64,000 nt of DNA from Pogonophryne albipinna (taxonomy: Eukaryota > Chordata > Actinopteri > Perciformes > Artedidraconidae), in contig CM053246.1 in the NCBI GenBank assembly GCA_028583405.1, positions 27,948,557-28,012,556 on the forward strand, read 5' to 3'. How positions within the stretch are numbered: the stretch's first letter is position 1; each line of letters opens with the position of its first letter. Position numbers and translations under genes: made by a program. This document shows positions 54,095-64,000 of this stretch, one piece after another. The notes beneath the pieces are model-generated. The model was not told the origin of the DNA and did no database searches. It saw nothing but the letters and a program-made list of their open reading frames with translations.

Positions 54095-54836
54095 CTAAGA
54101 AAGTGGATCACATCACTCCTGTTCTGAAGTCTTTACACTGGCTTCCTGTGTGTCAAAGAATAGATTTCAAAATACTGCTGCTGGTTTATAAAGCTTTGAA
54201 TGGTTTAGGCCCAAAATACATTTCTGACCTCCTGCTAAATTATGAACCATCCAGAACTCTCAGGTCTTCAGGGACTGGTCAGCTTTCTGTCCCCAGAGTC
54301 AGAACTAAACATGGAGAAGCAGCGTTCAGTTATTATGCTCCAAATATCTGGAACAAACTCCCAGAAACCTGCAGGTCCGCTGCAACTCTTACTACTTTTA
54401 AATCCAGGCTGAAGACTTTTCTTTTTGCCGCTGCTTTTAATTGAAACTGAGCGGTTGTGTTTCGTTTTTGGTTAATGAACATTTGGGGCAAGTAACCCCA
54501 GGGAATCAGTGTCTGGGGACTTTGTCCTGGCTGGTTTTCTCTGTGGATGCTGCTCGGGACGTATGTGCCATACAAGCGTACACAGCTCATGTACGGAGAA
54601 ACCTTAAAGAAAGGCATCAGTAAAATGGAACTTCTGTGTGAACTATTCATATCTTAAACTGCACTGTAACTTTTTATTCATGTACTTTTTTTCTTTTAAT
54701 GTTTCTTTCTTTATCTTTTTAATGACTGTTTTTAAATGCCTTTGTCTGAATGTCTTTCATTTTTGTAAAGCACCTTGAATTGCCTTGTGTTGAAAGGTGC
54801 TATATAAATAAACTTGCCTTGCCTTACATTATAATA
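54095..54836 (+). mobile_element. L2/Rex-like LINE 3' end
   Basis: On the plus strand 54103-54444 encodes the reverse transcriptase C-terminal tail (LKSLHWLPVCQRIDFKILLL, YKALNGLGPKYISDLL, PSRTLRSS, WNKLPE, TTFKSRLKTFLF). The 3' UTR ends in the typical 'aagcaccttgaattgcctt ... gctatataaataaacttgccttgcc' tail. It is 5' truncated with no catalytic domain. Confidence 0.92.
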
Positions 54837-55733
54837 ATGCCACCCTGCCATCCATAATGCTGAAAAACACACATTTACAGTTATTTGCCACATACAATTG
54901 GTTCAAAAGAGTGGAATGAAGCTATTCTGAAAAGAACATTGCTGAGAAAAATACATGTAATTGCACCAAAAACATACCAGTGCATTCATATTCAAGGGCG
55001 AACGTGGCATAAAACTAAAAGCTTCATGTCATTTTTTTGGCTGCTAGCCCGAGGAAAACAACGTACATTATACTATACAATTTACAACAACTGATACCAA
55101 GCAGGTAGCATGATTCAGCGCAGAAGTCACTATAACACCAGACACTAATAAATAATCTGACAATCAACAATCGGCTCCAGTTTAGGATTGTATTTTTTTC
55201 AGAACAACCTCTATGGCTACATTTAATGTAAGATATGGCAGTCCTATTTACATCTTAATATATGCAAATGTACAGTTTCCATCTTAATTTTTAGACATAG
55301 GAAAATCCATTAGTCCTTTAGCTGGTTTATGGCTTCAATTTGGCTAAAGCAATTTGCAAGAGCACAAGATGGATTACTTCCATACAAGTCCATTTAGAGT
55401 CCCCCATATTCAGGTCTTGAGTCTGGGAGATGCTGTTATCAAAACAGAAAACTTGCCGCGCTGCAGCCAAATGTAACGCGTGACAAGGTCATGCATCCAC
55501 ATGCTGGTTTGGTGACTTCGGATGGAATGTGTTTTAAACAAAACAAAGCACCCCGAGCAGACTTGGCTTTTTCTTATTAAGACTGCAACTGAGACCACTG
55601 TAAAATATCCTTCTGTCCAGAACATGGAGAGACCCTTTGTTAACATGATGTTAGGACACATCCATGAAAATCGTGTTTCTATATTCTCTTCCATCCAATC
55701 TGTCTGAACTTAAAGCCATGATAGTAATTCCTG
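54837..55733. other. Downstream flank / possible 3' UTR of ptger3
   Basis: The ptger3 stop is at 55734-55736 on the minus strand, so its 3' UTR must extend into this stretch. No clear minus-strand AATAAA was spotted by eye. ORFs on both strands lack domains. Alternative C-terminal exons, known in mammalian EP3, could lie here but none can be supported. Confidence 0.4.
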
Positions 55734-57908
55734 TCAAATGTTGACATCCTTACTACCTTGTGGTTTATCAAGGTTGTTGCTGTCTTGATGGTTCTGCTTA
55801 TTGAGGGCGTCCAATGCCGTCTGGGTCTCCTTCGGTTCCTCTATGGAGCAGTTGGACACTGCATTAGCCACTAAGCAGAACTTGCGTAGGAGGATCTCTC
55901 TGAGGAGCAAATAGACCCATGGGTCCAGGATCTGGTTGAGGGAGGCCAAGCGGATTGCTGTGAGGAAAAAGTTACAGTCTAACTGGACGTCCCGGCTAGA
56001 GTTACGACTGGAGGTCACTGCTGTTGAGTTGCACTCGTGGGAAGATACCTGGTGGGAGATCATCCTCAGCATCAGCACCTGAAAGGGAAGGCAGGCACAT
56101 GTTGTTTGTACCACTAGAGAATAATAAGGACAAACTATCTTCTTCACTCTATCTTCTTTTTGTCGCTGCTTTTAATTGAACTATTCATATCTTAGACTGC
56201 ACTGTAACTTTTATCCATGTATTTTTTCTTTTAATGTTTCTTTTATTCTTTTTTCTTTTTAATGACTGATTTTAAATGCCATTTTCTTAATGTCTTTCAT
56301 TTTTTGTAAAGCACTTTGAATTGCCTTGTGTTGAAAAGTGCTATATAAATAAACTTGCCTTGCCTTGCCTTCACTCAAAATGTAACATTGAGAAAGCCTT
56401 TCAAATGGTTATGCACACTTGATTACTGAAATAATACTTCTTATATATTAAATGTCACAAATCTCACCACAGCCGTGAGCAGCTATACTGAATCAAACTA
56501 GGAAAGCATGATGTTCACGCTCTAGGTGCTCACGCTCTGTCATCACTGTCGCTTCTAATAATATCTTTGGGACTATTAAACATGTGCCTGACAATGCATG
56601 ACCTCATAACAGACTGAGCAGACCCCAACCAGGACTCAGATAAGTGGATTGCTCCTTAATGGAAAATATCACCAGCATTTAAAAGGATCATACATGACAG
56701 CATTTATGTGAGTGGCAAGTGTGGTTTGTGTGTGTGCGAGATAAGAGTAAAATAGTGTGAGATAGTGAATAGATTTTTAAGGAGAAAATATAAGGATGTG
56801 CAGCGTTTGCTCTTGCTTTCTGTCGAAACATTTCCACATATAAAGATCTGCAAGTGACAATAAAATAAATTGATCTGTGAATAAAGGCACTGGGCAATTT
56901 ACTATAAAAGCTTTTACTGTATGAAAAGAAACAAGCATCTTTAGAAAATATACTGTATGTTAAATCTTTCTTATATCCTCAATTTCATTTGGCCATAGGA
57001 ACTAGTGAATGCATGCTGTAAGAAAGTTAAAGGCTGAGTCGCCTATAAAAACATACCAGCAGAGGAGACCAGCATATAAGAAGGACGCACATAATCCCTA
57101 ACAGCTGAACGACGGTCTCCGTGGTGAGCCGTTCCCACTGCTTTGAAGACTGAGAAGTGCCAGACTTTGTTTTACACCGGATAATTAAGCCACGGATTGT
57201 CACTACATTGCAGGAAAGTGTAACAAGCAGAGAGAAAATCCCAAGTACAGCAAAAGTGATGGCGAAAAATATATTGCCCGGGACTTCCCTGTCCCCCGTG
57301 CTGATAAAGCACCAGGTGCCCGGCCACTGGCGCGTATATTCCCCGACCCCTGCAATGGGCAGCAGCGCAAAGAGCAACACAAGACACCAGATGACAGCCA
57401 AAGTCTGCTTTGTCACACTTGTCTTCATGTGATTGGAGTACCAGTGTGGATTTGTTATCGCCAGAGCCCTTTCAATTGCCATGGCGCTGGCCAAGAAGAG
57501 AGAGCACAGGCCAAAAGTTGTCATGCACACACCGAAAAAACCGCATAATTTGCCCGATGAGTCGATGCGCTCCCACTTCAGGTCCGCCCTGTAAACTGAT
57601 ATCACTATTGGACTTGTCAAAAGCTGTCCAAACAAGTCAGTTAACGCCAGTGATCCAATGCAAAGCAAGAAAGACTTTTTCCTTTTATTTTCCTTCTTTT
57701 TGTAAGATACATACACCAGAATAAGAGCTAATGTGTTGCCCACCATGCCAGTGATCATCATGGCTATAGGGAAACCAACTGATACAGATCCACAACTGGA
57801 GTTTTTTGTGGCATTGCTTTCGCGCAATGACCTGGAGACGTTGAAGTCCAGCATCTCTCCAATCAAGTTTTTCAACCCCCCTACAGAATCACAGCCGTCC
57901 TTGTACAT
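55734..57908 (-). CDS. ptger3: Prostaglandin E receptor EP3 (two coding exons)
   Basis: Rhodopsin-type GPCR for prostaglandin E2; in vertebrates EP3 couples mainly to Gi at the plasma membrane. Exon 1 is 57908-57057 (284 codons, phase 0) and ends at donor CTG/GTATGT. Exon 2 is 56078-55734 (114 residues plus stop) after acceptor CTTTCAG. Together they give 398 residues, the usual EP3 size. Visible features: N-glycosylation sites NVS, NAT and NSS in the extracellular N-terminus; [20 protein letters not shown] (TM1); [16 protein letters not shown] (TM2); ERALAI in place of DRY; the prostanoid-receptor loop motif [26 protein letters not shown] (TM6); and [17 protein letters not shown] with the ligand-binding Arg (TM7). 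The tail after LLRKFC is 45 residues, acidic and Asn/Gln-rich. A LINE end lies in the 978-bp intron. Confidence 0.96.
56150..56372 (+). mobile_element. LINE 3' tail in the ptger3 intron
   Basis: Same family as the LINE at 54095-54836 but with about 210 bp missing: 'gctgcttttaattgaa' joins straight to 'ctattcatatctta', and the same 'ttgccttgtgttgaaaagtg ... aaacttgccttgcc' end follows. It lies antisense to ptger3. Confidence 0.9.
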
Positions 57909-58250
57909 AGTTTCGGAAAGGGAAGCCTGTACGCAGCAGATAACACAGGTATGTGTCCGGCATCCTCTTGCGCTCCAGCTGAATGAAGTGCGTAAAAGCG
58001 CGTCGGCTCCTTTTTACGCGCTGGAGGCGGGACTACCCAGAAAATCAAACAGAGGCACATAGTTTAAAATACACTTTCTAAACTGTACAGCAATTTTATG
58101 AAAACCCTGTGTGATGTCTGTGAAGGTGGTATCCTTATACGTTCCATTTATAAATAGGCTACAGGCACTTTAGGTGCAACCCTATCACTGCTTCGGTGCT
58201 CGACAAACTAAAAGCATGATGCTGGAGATGATCACATCTTGGTGGTGAGC
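57909..58250 (-). other. 5' flank of ptger3
   Basis: On the minus strand it contains the 5' UTR and presumably the promoter. A GC-richer patch (about 57960-58040) precedes the start codon. No TATA box is evident. A LINE begins at 58251. Confidence 0.4.
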
Positions 58251-59250
58251 ATATTCAATTCAATTCAATTCAAAACCTTTATTTATCCAGGTAAAATCCC
58301 ATTGAGATCAATGATCTCTTTTTCAAGGGAGACCTGCAGTAGTAGGTTCCACAAGAAGACATAAAAACATAAACAACAGAACAACAAAAGGACATCATAC
58401 AGCAAAATGTACAGGGATTACAATTTACATATTTAACCACATGTACAGGTACCAACAGCATCTGATTTTGTAGCATCCAACCGAGCTTTAAAAACATGTA
58501 ATGGTACTAGCTTGGTAATTTTCCATTCTTTTTGCAGACTGTTCCATGTCAGTGGAGCTGCACATCTAAAAGCTTTCTTCCCTAAGACAGTCCTAGCACT
58601 TGGCACATTTAATAAAACCACAGCATGCGATCTCAGGCAATAAGTACTTTCAATTCGCAGAGATCAGGGAGCAGATATAAGATGGTAGTTTATCCAACAT
58701 GGCTTTGTAAATGAAAAAGTACCAGTGACTGAGCCTCCGTACAGTAAGTGATGGCATAACCACCTTGGTATACAGGGTACAGTGATGCGTAAGTGCTTTA
58801 CAATTTGTCAAAAAATCTCAGTGCACTGTGATACGCAGCATCTAACTTGCTCAGGTAATTGGCAGGTGCATTCATATAAATCACCATAGTCCAGCACAGG
58901 TAAAAAGGTCACAGTGACTAGCCTTTTCCTGGCCTCAAGCGAGAAACAGGACTTGTTCCTGAAAAAGAAACCTAGCCTAACCCTCAGTTTTTTAAGCAGG
59001 TTATTGACATGAAGTTTAAAAGAGAGACAATCATCAAGCCAGATACCAAGGTATTTATAACAGGCAACAACTTCAAGTTTTGTTCCTTGCGTAGTTACAA
59101 TGTCTAAAACAGGCTCTGGTGTCTTTTTTGCTTTTGAAAAGAGCATTACCTTGGTTTTATATATGGAAGACTTGTCGGATAAATTAGGTAACAATAAACC
59201 TGCTCTGCGCCTCTTCGAGAGAAATGGCACTAAAAAGACATGTATTAAAT
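58251..59250 (-). mobile_element. LINE 3' part, upstream of ptger3
   Basis: On the minus strand, 59230-58808 encodes a reverse transcriptase C-terminal region (NKT/YKTKVMLFSKAKK, YKYLGIWLDDCLSFKLHVNN, LRVRLGFFFRNKSCF, FLPVLDYGD). 58621-58433 encodes the tail (AFRCAAPLTWNSLQKEWK). The two lie in different frames, with a gap of decayed sequence between them. The 3' end is 'ggataaataaaggttttgaatt' followed by (GAATT)n. The 5' end is truncated before the catalytic domain. Confidence 0.88.
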
Positions 59251-60632
59251 CATTAGGCTACATCTGGTTGATGATCATGGGGACATTTGCTTTAAGGGAT
59301 AAGAAGGTAGGCGATTAATGGTTTCTCATACAAATAGTTTATGTACTTGATGTGAATTTAGATTAGAGCATGAACACATTTCACTACTAGCCTACTCAGA
59401 TGATACACCAACAGCACGTTGCTTTCACGGTTCCACTGTCAGCAGCTTCTAATATTTCCGACCTACGAACACTTGTTAACCAACTTTAAATGCAGTCGTC
59501 CGGGACATATATCAGACACCGATACTCGAACTCATTTATCACTACGTTATGCACCCCAATGTACCCATCCCTGTTAAACTCAGGACGATAACAACAGCAG
59601 TGCCACCTGCTGACCACAATGAGAACGACAACACAAGTCTAAAGCCCATTCAAAATTCAACTAGTCAAGAGTATTTATTCATTTAATAGTTTACCTTATA
59701 ATAAAAAAGAGCTAGTTTTTAAATATGAGCTGTTACACATTTTTTAAACACTGTTGTCTTTATTCCTCCCCTATTTTTAAAATCAGATCTGTATTGTGAA
59801 CTTGTTTGAAACTCATGATTGATTTTTGCCATTTGTGTGCAATAACAAAACATCATGAGCCATCAAAAGCCTCCATAGCTACATAACTAACTTTGCTGGT
59901 AGTGAAACTGTGATTATGTATACACATCTGCAAAAATAAGCTAATCTTGACTAAATCAAACGCAACAACAAAGTAACAGTCGACAGGATTTTATTTACAC
60001 GTGTACATTTGAGTTGTTTCACCATTAAAGACTGTATTGCCACTTTCTACCATGAATCAGGATATACTGTATGGTGTTTGTTATTCTGGAAGTACTAATC
60101 TTAAGTACGAATATTAATATTATTAATTAATAATTTCTTAAATGTTTTAGTTTCCCAGGTGACAAATGAGAAGGTATAACTTTAAATTGTAACGTGTGAC
60201 AATTGTGTAAAGAAAAAAAAAGAGAAATACAACACTAAACACCTAAACCAAAGAATGTGGAATTTACAGCCATTTAGTTAAAACACGCAATATCAAAAAG
60301 TAAAATACTTACCTTGACAGAAAGCAAAAAAATATTTTTAAGGAAATAAAAACAAAAATACCAATATGAATTGCTATATCTGTTATAACAAGTTGGTGCT
60401 TAAGTACTTCATATTTTATAAAAAAATAAATGAAAGTATTTAAAAAAATAAAAAAAAGTACCACAATATCAGATATTTCTAGGGCCACGGAAAAAATATA
60501 ATCAAAAATGATCACTTTAATTTCCCCATAGAGGCGTGGAATAAAATGTACTGCTACAAAGATATGCGTTTTTAAGTAGCCTACTGCCTTTTTACAGTTC
60601 ATCTGATTTTCATATGGGACTAAACACTTGTG
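59251..60632. other. Gene-free stretch between ptger3 and zranb2
   Basis: AT-rich. A 111-codon minus-strand ORF at 60309-60644 is Phe/Ile-rich and looks compositional. It overlaps the expected zranb2 3' UTR. Confidence 0.45.
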
Positions 60633-60849
60633 TTTATTGGACACCTGCAGTTACAGACACTTGTCACAGTTTGGGGTGTAGGTGGTTTTAAAAAGGGATG
60701 ATGTGCAACGGCAGAGGGAGTCATGTTGCCACTCTGTTTTTGAAGAAAATAAGACTTTTTTTATGAAAATGGACATCATACTGAAATGATGTGGTTGTTT
60801 TGCTTCCAACGCAACATGCACTTTTCTACTAAGGTTCCTTTTCTTGTTT
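60633..60849 (-). other. zranb2 3' UTR, to a candidate poly(A) signal
   Basis: The zranb2 stop codon is at 60850-60852. On the minus strand AATAAA occurs at about 60638-60633, some 210 bases downstream, and is a reasonable poly(A) signal. Later signals are possible. Confidence 0.45.
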
Positions 60850-63508
60850 TTAAGGCTTTTTTGAGCTGGAGGCAGAATGGGAGGATCCAGAGGACTGCCC
60901 ACGGCACCTGAAATCACACAAACACCACGGGAAGAAAGACAAGGTCAGCAGGCTCAGATGTTAACATGCACCTATGCATTCTTGAAACAACAACATGGTT
61001 AACAAATGTATGTAAAAACAATATAACAAGGCAAAATGTGAGGATATTTCTATAAATCTGAACTCCCATAAGCGAGGCGACAGATGGCTAATAAGAATCA
61101 GTGCCATTGTGGTATTCCACAGAAACCCAAACCTTTCGGACGAACGTGATCTAGAGCGCCTCCGCTTTCTCTCTCCAGATGAGGACCTGGAGCGACTGCG
61201 CTTCTGTCCCCTCTCAGGTGAGGAGGAGGGGGAGCGGGACCTCTTCCGGGGAGAGGAGCCCTTTCCAGACTTGGAACTGGATCTTTTGGAGGAATAAACC
61301 AAGCACTAGGGTCAGTAAGGTCAAGACACAGTCCCATCAGCGTCGGTTTTTATCAAGTTTAAGAGCACTTAAATATAGGTCATCCCAAGATGCTGAAGAA
61401 AATGTTTAGCATCAAGTCAATATAATTAAAGCACTCCTATTGAGAGTGTGAGATTAAAACCCAAGCTCTAGACGTTTTAGCTTTGGTCAAATTAAATCTC
61501 AGTTCAGATAGTTAAACTGTGTACCATTTATACTCCCAGTCCTAAATTAAAAAATTTGAAAAAACCCAACATCAAATTATTTGAAAGCGTCAAGGCAGAT
61601 TGTGAATTCAGTCTTTGTTCAAATGTTAGCTGGGGAGTAGGATTGCTCTGGAGCTTTGCCCTGTACATACACTCTCCTAGGGAGAGAGTGCATGTCACCT
61701 CATTCACCTGGAGTGGGACCTGGAGCGAGATCCAGACCTGGAACTTGATGAGCTTCTAGAGTGGGACCTGAAAGACAAAAAAACAAAACCTTTCCAATAT
61801 TTTCTGAACAAGACAAATACCTGGACGGGTCACACAGGATTGTACAAACAGTTGGACAGTATTTCAGTTAGACTATTCCTTACAGTACAGCTTAACTGAT
61901 GAGTACATGTTTAGACTAACAAAAGATGCTTTTGTGGGTTTGGTGAAATAACCAAGTAAATAGAAAGACAACGAAAACCGGTAAAATCTTCAAACTGATA
62001 TTCAAGGTGTATTTCAAGTCTAGAATATCAACAATGCATTTGTTCTAATAAAAGTCAGGCGTTTCAAAACATAAAGCGACATCTAGAAACTTCTGCACAT
62101 CAAGGTTCTAACACCACAGTAGGGGAGGGGTTGAGAAAACAACAAATCGGCAGAACAAGACATGTATTAATGTGGATCAGTAATTCAGAAGGAAGATTGA
62201 GCTGATACTGACATTTTGCCCGGAGTTACCCTTGACCTGTACCCTTTTACCTGGACCTCGACCGTGAACTGGAGCTGGAGGAGCGCGAGGAGGAGCCGGA
62301 GCGGGACGAACCCGAACGGCTGCCCTTTTTCTGAGCTGGCTTGTCCTTGTCCTTGTCTTTGTCTTGGTCTTTGTCCTTGTCCTCATCCTCACTAGCGTCC
62401 AGGTCGTACTTTGAAAGGTCTCCATCTTCGTCATCGTCTTCATCATCCTTGAGAAGACGTGTTGGTTATAACACAATCATTGTATAGTATTTTAATTTAA
62501 ACTAAATGTTTTCTTTTGAATTTAAAGGATCCAGCAACCAATCTTACATCTAATTTGTATTTGGAAAGGTCACCCTCTTCCTCTTCCTCATCCTCTTCAT
62601 CTTCCTCATCATCGGGAGCTTGAACTTTAATTGGTACTACTACCTTCTTCTCAGGTTCGCTCTTTTCATCTTTTCCACGAAACTTTTTCTTTTTCCTACC
62701 AAACTGTGACATAAGAAAGCAGTTTAGAAATGAAGATTTCAGATGCCACATGTGTACATGTACATGTACAACCAAAATGATGACAACTCACTTCATCATA
62801 TTCACCGTCAGAATCCTCTCTTTCAATGTATTCCACGTTTTCTCTTTCATTGAAACCTCCACCGTAACCTGAATGGCGAAAATAGGCTTTAGAAACTCGT
62901 TTTCAAACACACCAAGACTTGCCAAAGTACACATTTGTTGACATACCTGTTCTCTCCTCGAGCTTGGCATATTTTGGGGTGTTACACATGTTGCACTCTG
63001 ACCTCCTGGCCCAATTGACATTTCCGCATCTGTACGAGAGTAGAAGAGTAAAATAAGAATCTGTAAAAACTCAACACATTTAAAAATAGAAATAGGAAAG
63101 TAAATGTTTCAGCTAATTTGGAAACAAAAAGGTTATGGTGTATTCATAATCATGTGTGTGTATACAGTAAACTATTTAGTTAATTTGCTCAATTGAGTGG
63201 TTAATCAAACATTTTGGTAGTTCCTTATAATTTACAATACACCTTACGTTTTGCATTGCCAATCGTTTGCACTGAAGAGGCCTCTACTCTTCTCAGCCAG
63301 AGTTTTTCCAATCTCTGTCCCTCCAGCTTTCATCATTTTGGCCTCTGTGGTTTTCTCTGAGGAAGCATAACAATGTTGTTTCAGTACAGCAGCCTTTTGA
63401 CAGAATGAATGAAGCCTGAATCTAGATTTAACAATGTGCATAAAGAAGGACTCACCGCTGCCACATCTGTTGCAACTTGTCCTTCGAGCAAAATTTACAT
63501 TTCCACAC
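60850..63508 (-). CDS. zranb2: ZRANB2 (RanBP2-type zinc-finger splicing factor), 3' nine coding exons
   Basis: Nuclear SR-like protein; the mammalian protein binds single-stranded RNA through RanBP2 zinc fingers and affects splice-site choice. Coding exons: 63508-63456 (CGNVNFARRTSCNRCG, end of finger 1), 63356-63248 (EKTTEAKMMKAGGTEIGKTL ... NDWQCKT), 63029-62947 (GNVNWARRSECNMCNTPKYA, finger 2), 62868-62792, 62703-62548 (KKKKFRGKDEK and an Asp/Glu-rich run, LSKYKLD), 62447-62251 (DLSKYDLDASEDED, then the first RS block), 61767-61708 (RS), 61282-61133 (RS, SPERGQKRSRSRSS) and 60907-60850 (SSGSSHSASSSKKP, stop). All join in phase with GT/AG boundaries. The first exon (start and first finger's initial cysteines) is beyond 64000. 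The last exon matches the long-tail isoform, although its donor (AAAG/GTTTGG) is weak. Confidence 0.95.
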
Positions 63509-64000
63509 CTGCAAAAGGATAAAGATGAATACATAGTAGCCACAGATACAACATTGGCCTTGTCACTTCACAATACAGGCGTAAACCGAGTACACTTCAC
63601 GCAAAAGTAGTGGTGTATGTTTATTTATCTCTCATGTGTAACATCATTAGCTTGTAGTCTTGCTTGGTGAAAGGCCTGCACAACTGCAGCTGGCTTGTCT
63701 GTCACTCAAGACGTTTCTAATGCAGCTCATGTGCAAACTGATACTGCTGACTACACAAGTTACCCAAGATAGACTCCACACTAACGACAACTTGGCTTCT
63801 TCAACATTGTAAACACTACCCTCAGTAGTAAGTGTGCACTCTCACCTAACCCAATTAGGCTAACGATAGCTAGCTTGCTATATAATAAGTCTGCGCACAC
63901 TGACAACTTATATAAAGACACACTGTCACATCCAAAACACGTCCCCACCCTCGAATGAACACATTGTGTTACTTGTTATTGTGTAGATGATGAATGTAAA
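63509..64000 (-). other. zranb2: Intron 1 of zranb2 (part)
   Basis: Sequence upstream of the first visible exon. The codons for the start of finger 1 (DWICPD-like) were sought on the minus strand and are absent, so the first exon must lie beyond the window. Confidence 0.6.

Noticed and set aside
60309..60644. 111-codon Phe/Ile-rich minus-strand ORF
   Set aside because: AT-driven hydrophobic translation overlapping the expected zranb2 3' UTR region; no family recognised.
61768..62250. miR-186-like hairpin in a zranb2 intron, as in mammals
   Set aside because: The mature miR-186 sequence was looked for by eye on the minus strand of the visible introns and not found.

Overview
The window is teleost fish nuclear DNA. 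Two host genes lie on the minus strand at the right end: ptger3 (prostaglandin E receptor EP3, two coding exons, 55734-57908) and the 3' part of zranb2 (RanBP2-type zinc-finger splicing factor, coding exons 60850-63508, first exon beyond the window). The same two genes are neighbours in mammals. The mobile elements are those common in bony fish: hAT elements and their deleted derivatives, a Tc1 element with long inverted repeats, a DIRS tyrosine-recombinase retrotransposon, L2/Rex-like LINE 3' ends, and long CA/CT microsatellites.

Layout. 1-22.9 kb is gene-free: a LINE 3' end, a MITE, a CT-rich minisatellite, a complete short hAT (10288-11641), two very long dinucleotide repeats, and a repeat-poor stretch between 15.3 and 21.4 kb. 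22.9-28.9 kb is a transposon cluster: a BED-finger hAT remnant, a terminal-inverted-repeat element split by a second hAT that carries two BED fingers, and a nearly intact Tc1. 32.99-37.87 kb is a complete LTR retrotransposon on the minus strand with 5-bp target duplications. It encodes gag and protease but no reverse transcriptase or integrase. The end of its ORF resembles the HMG-box region of the host chromatin protein SSRP1. A second copy of the 10.3-kb hAT sits inside its gag. 39.5-40.3 kb is a hAT with a LINE tail inside it. 41.36-48.66 kb is a full-length DIRS element (inverted terminal repeats, internal complementary region, gag, RT/RNase H, tyrosine recombinase) whose gag is split by another hAT with a perfect 8-bp duplication. 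48.7-55.7 kb is mostly quiet, with one LINE end.

The most unusual object is the gag-protease LTR element with the SSRP1-like tail, which looks like retroelement capture of a host gene fragment. The reading frames agree on both sides of two separate hAT insertions (LTR gag and DIRS gag). Both retroelements therefore carried open gag frames when they were hit, and the insertions are young. All family assignments come from reading motifs by eye. No database search was run.
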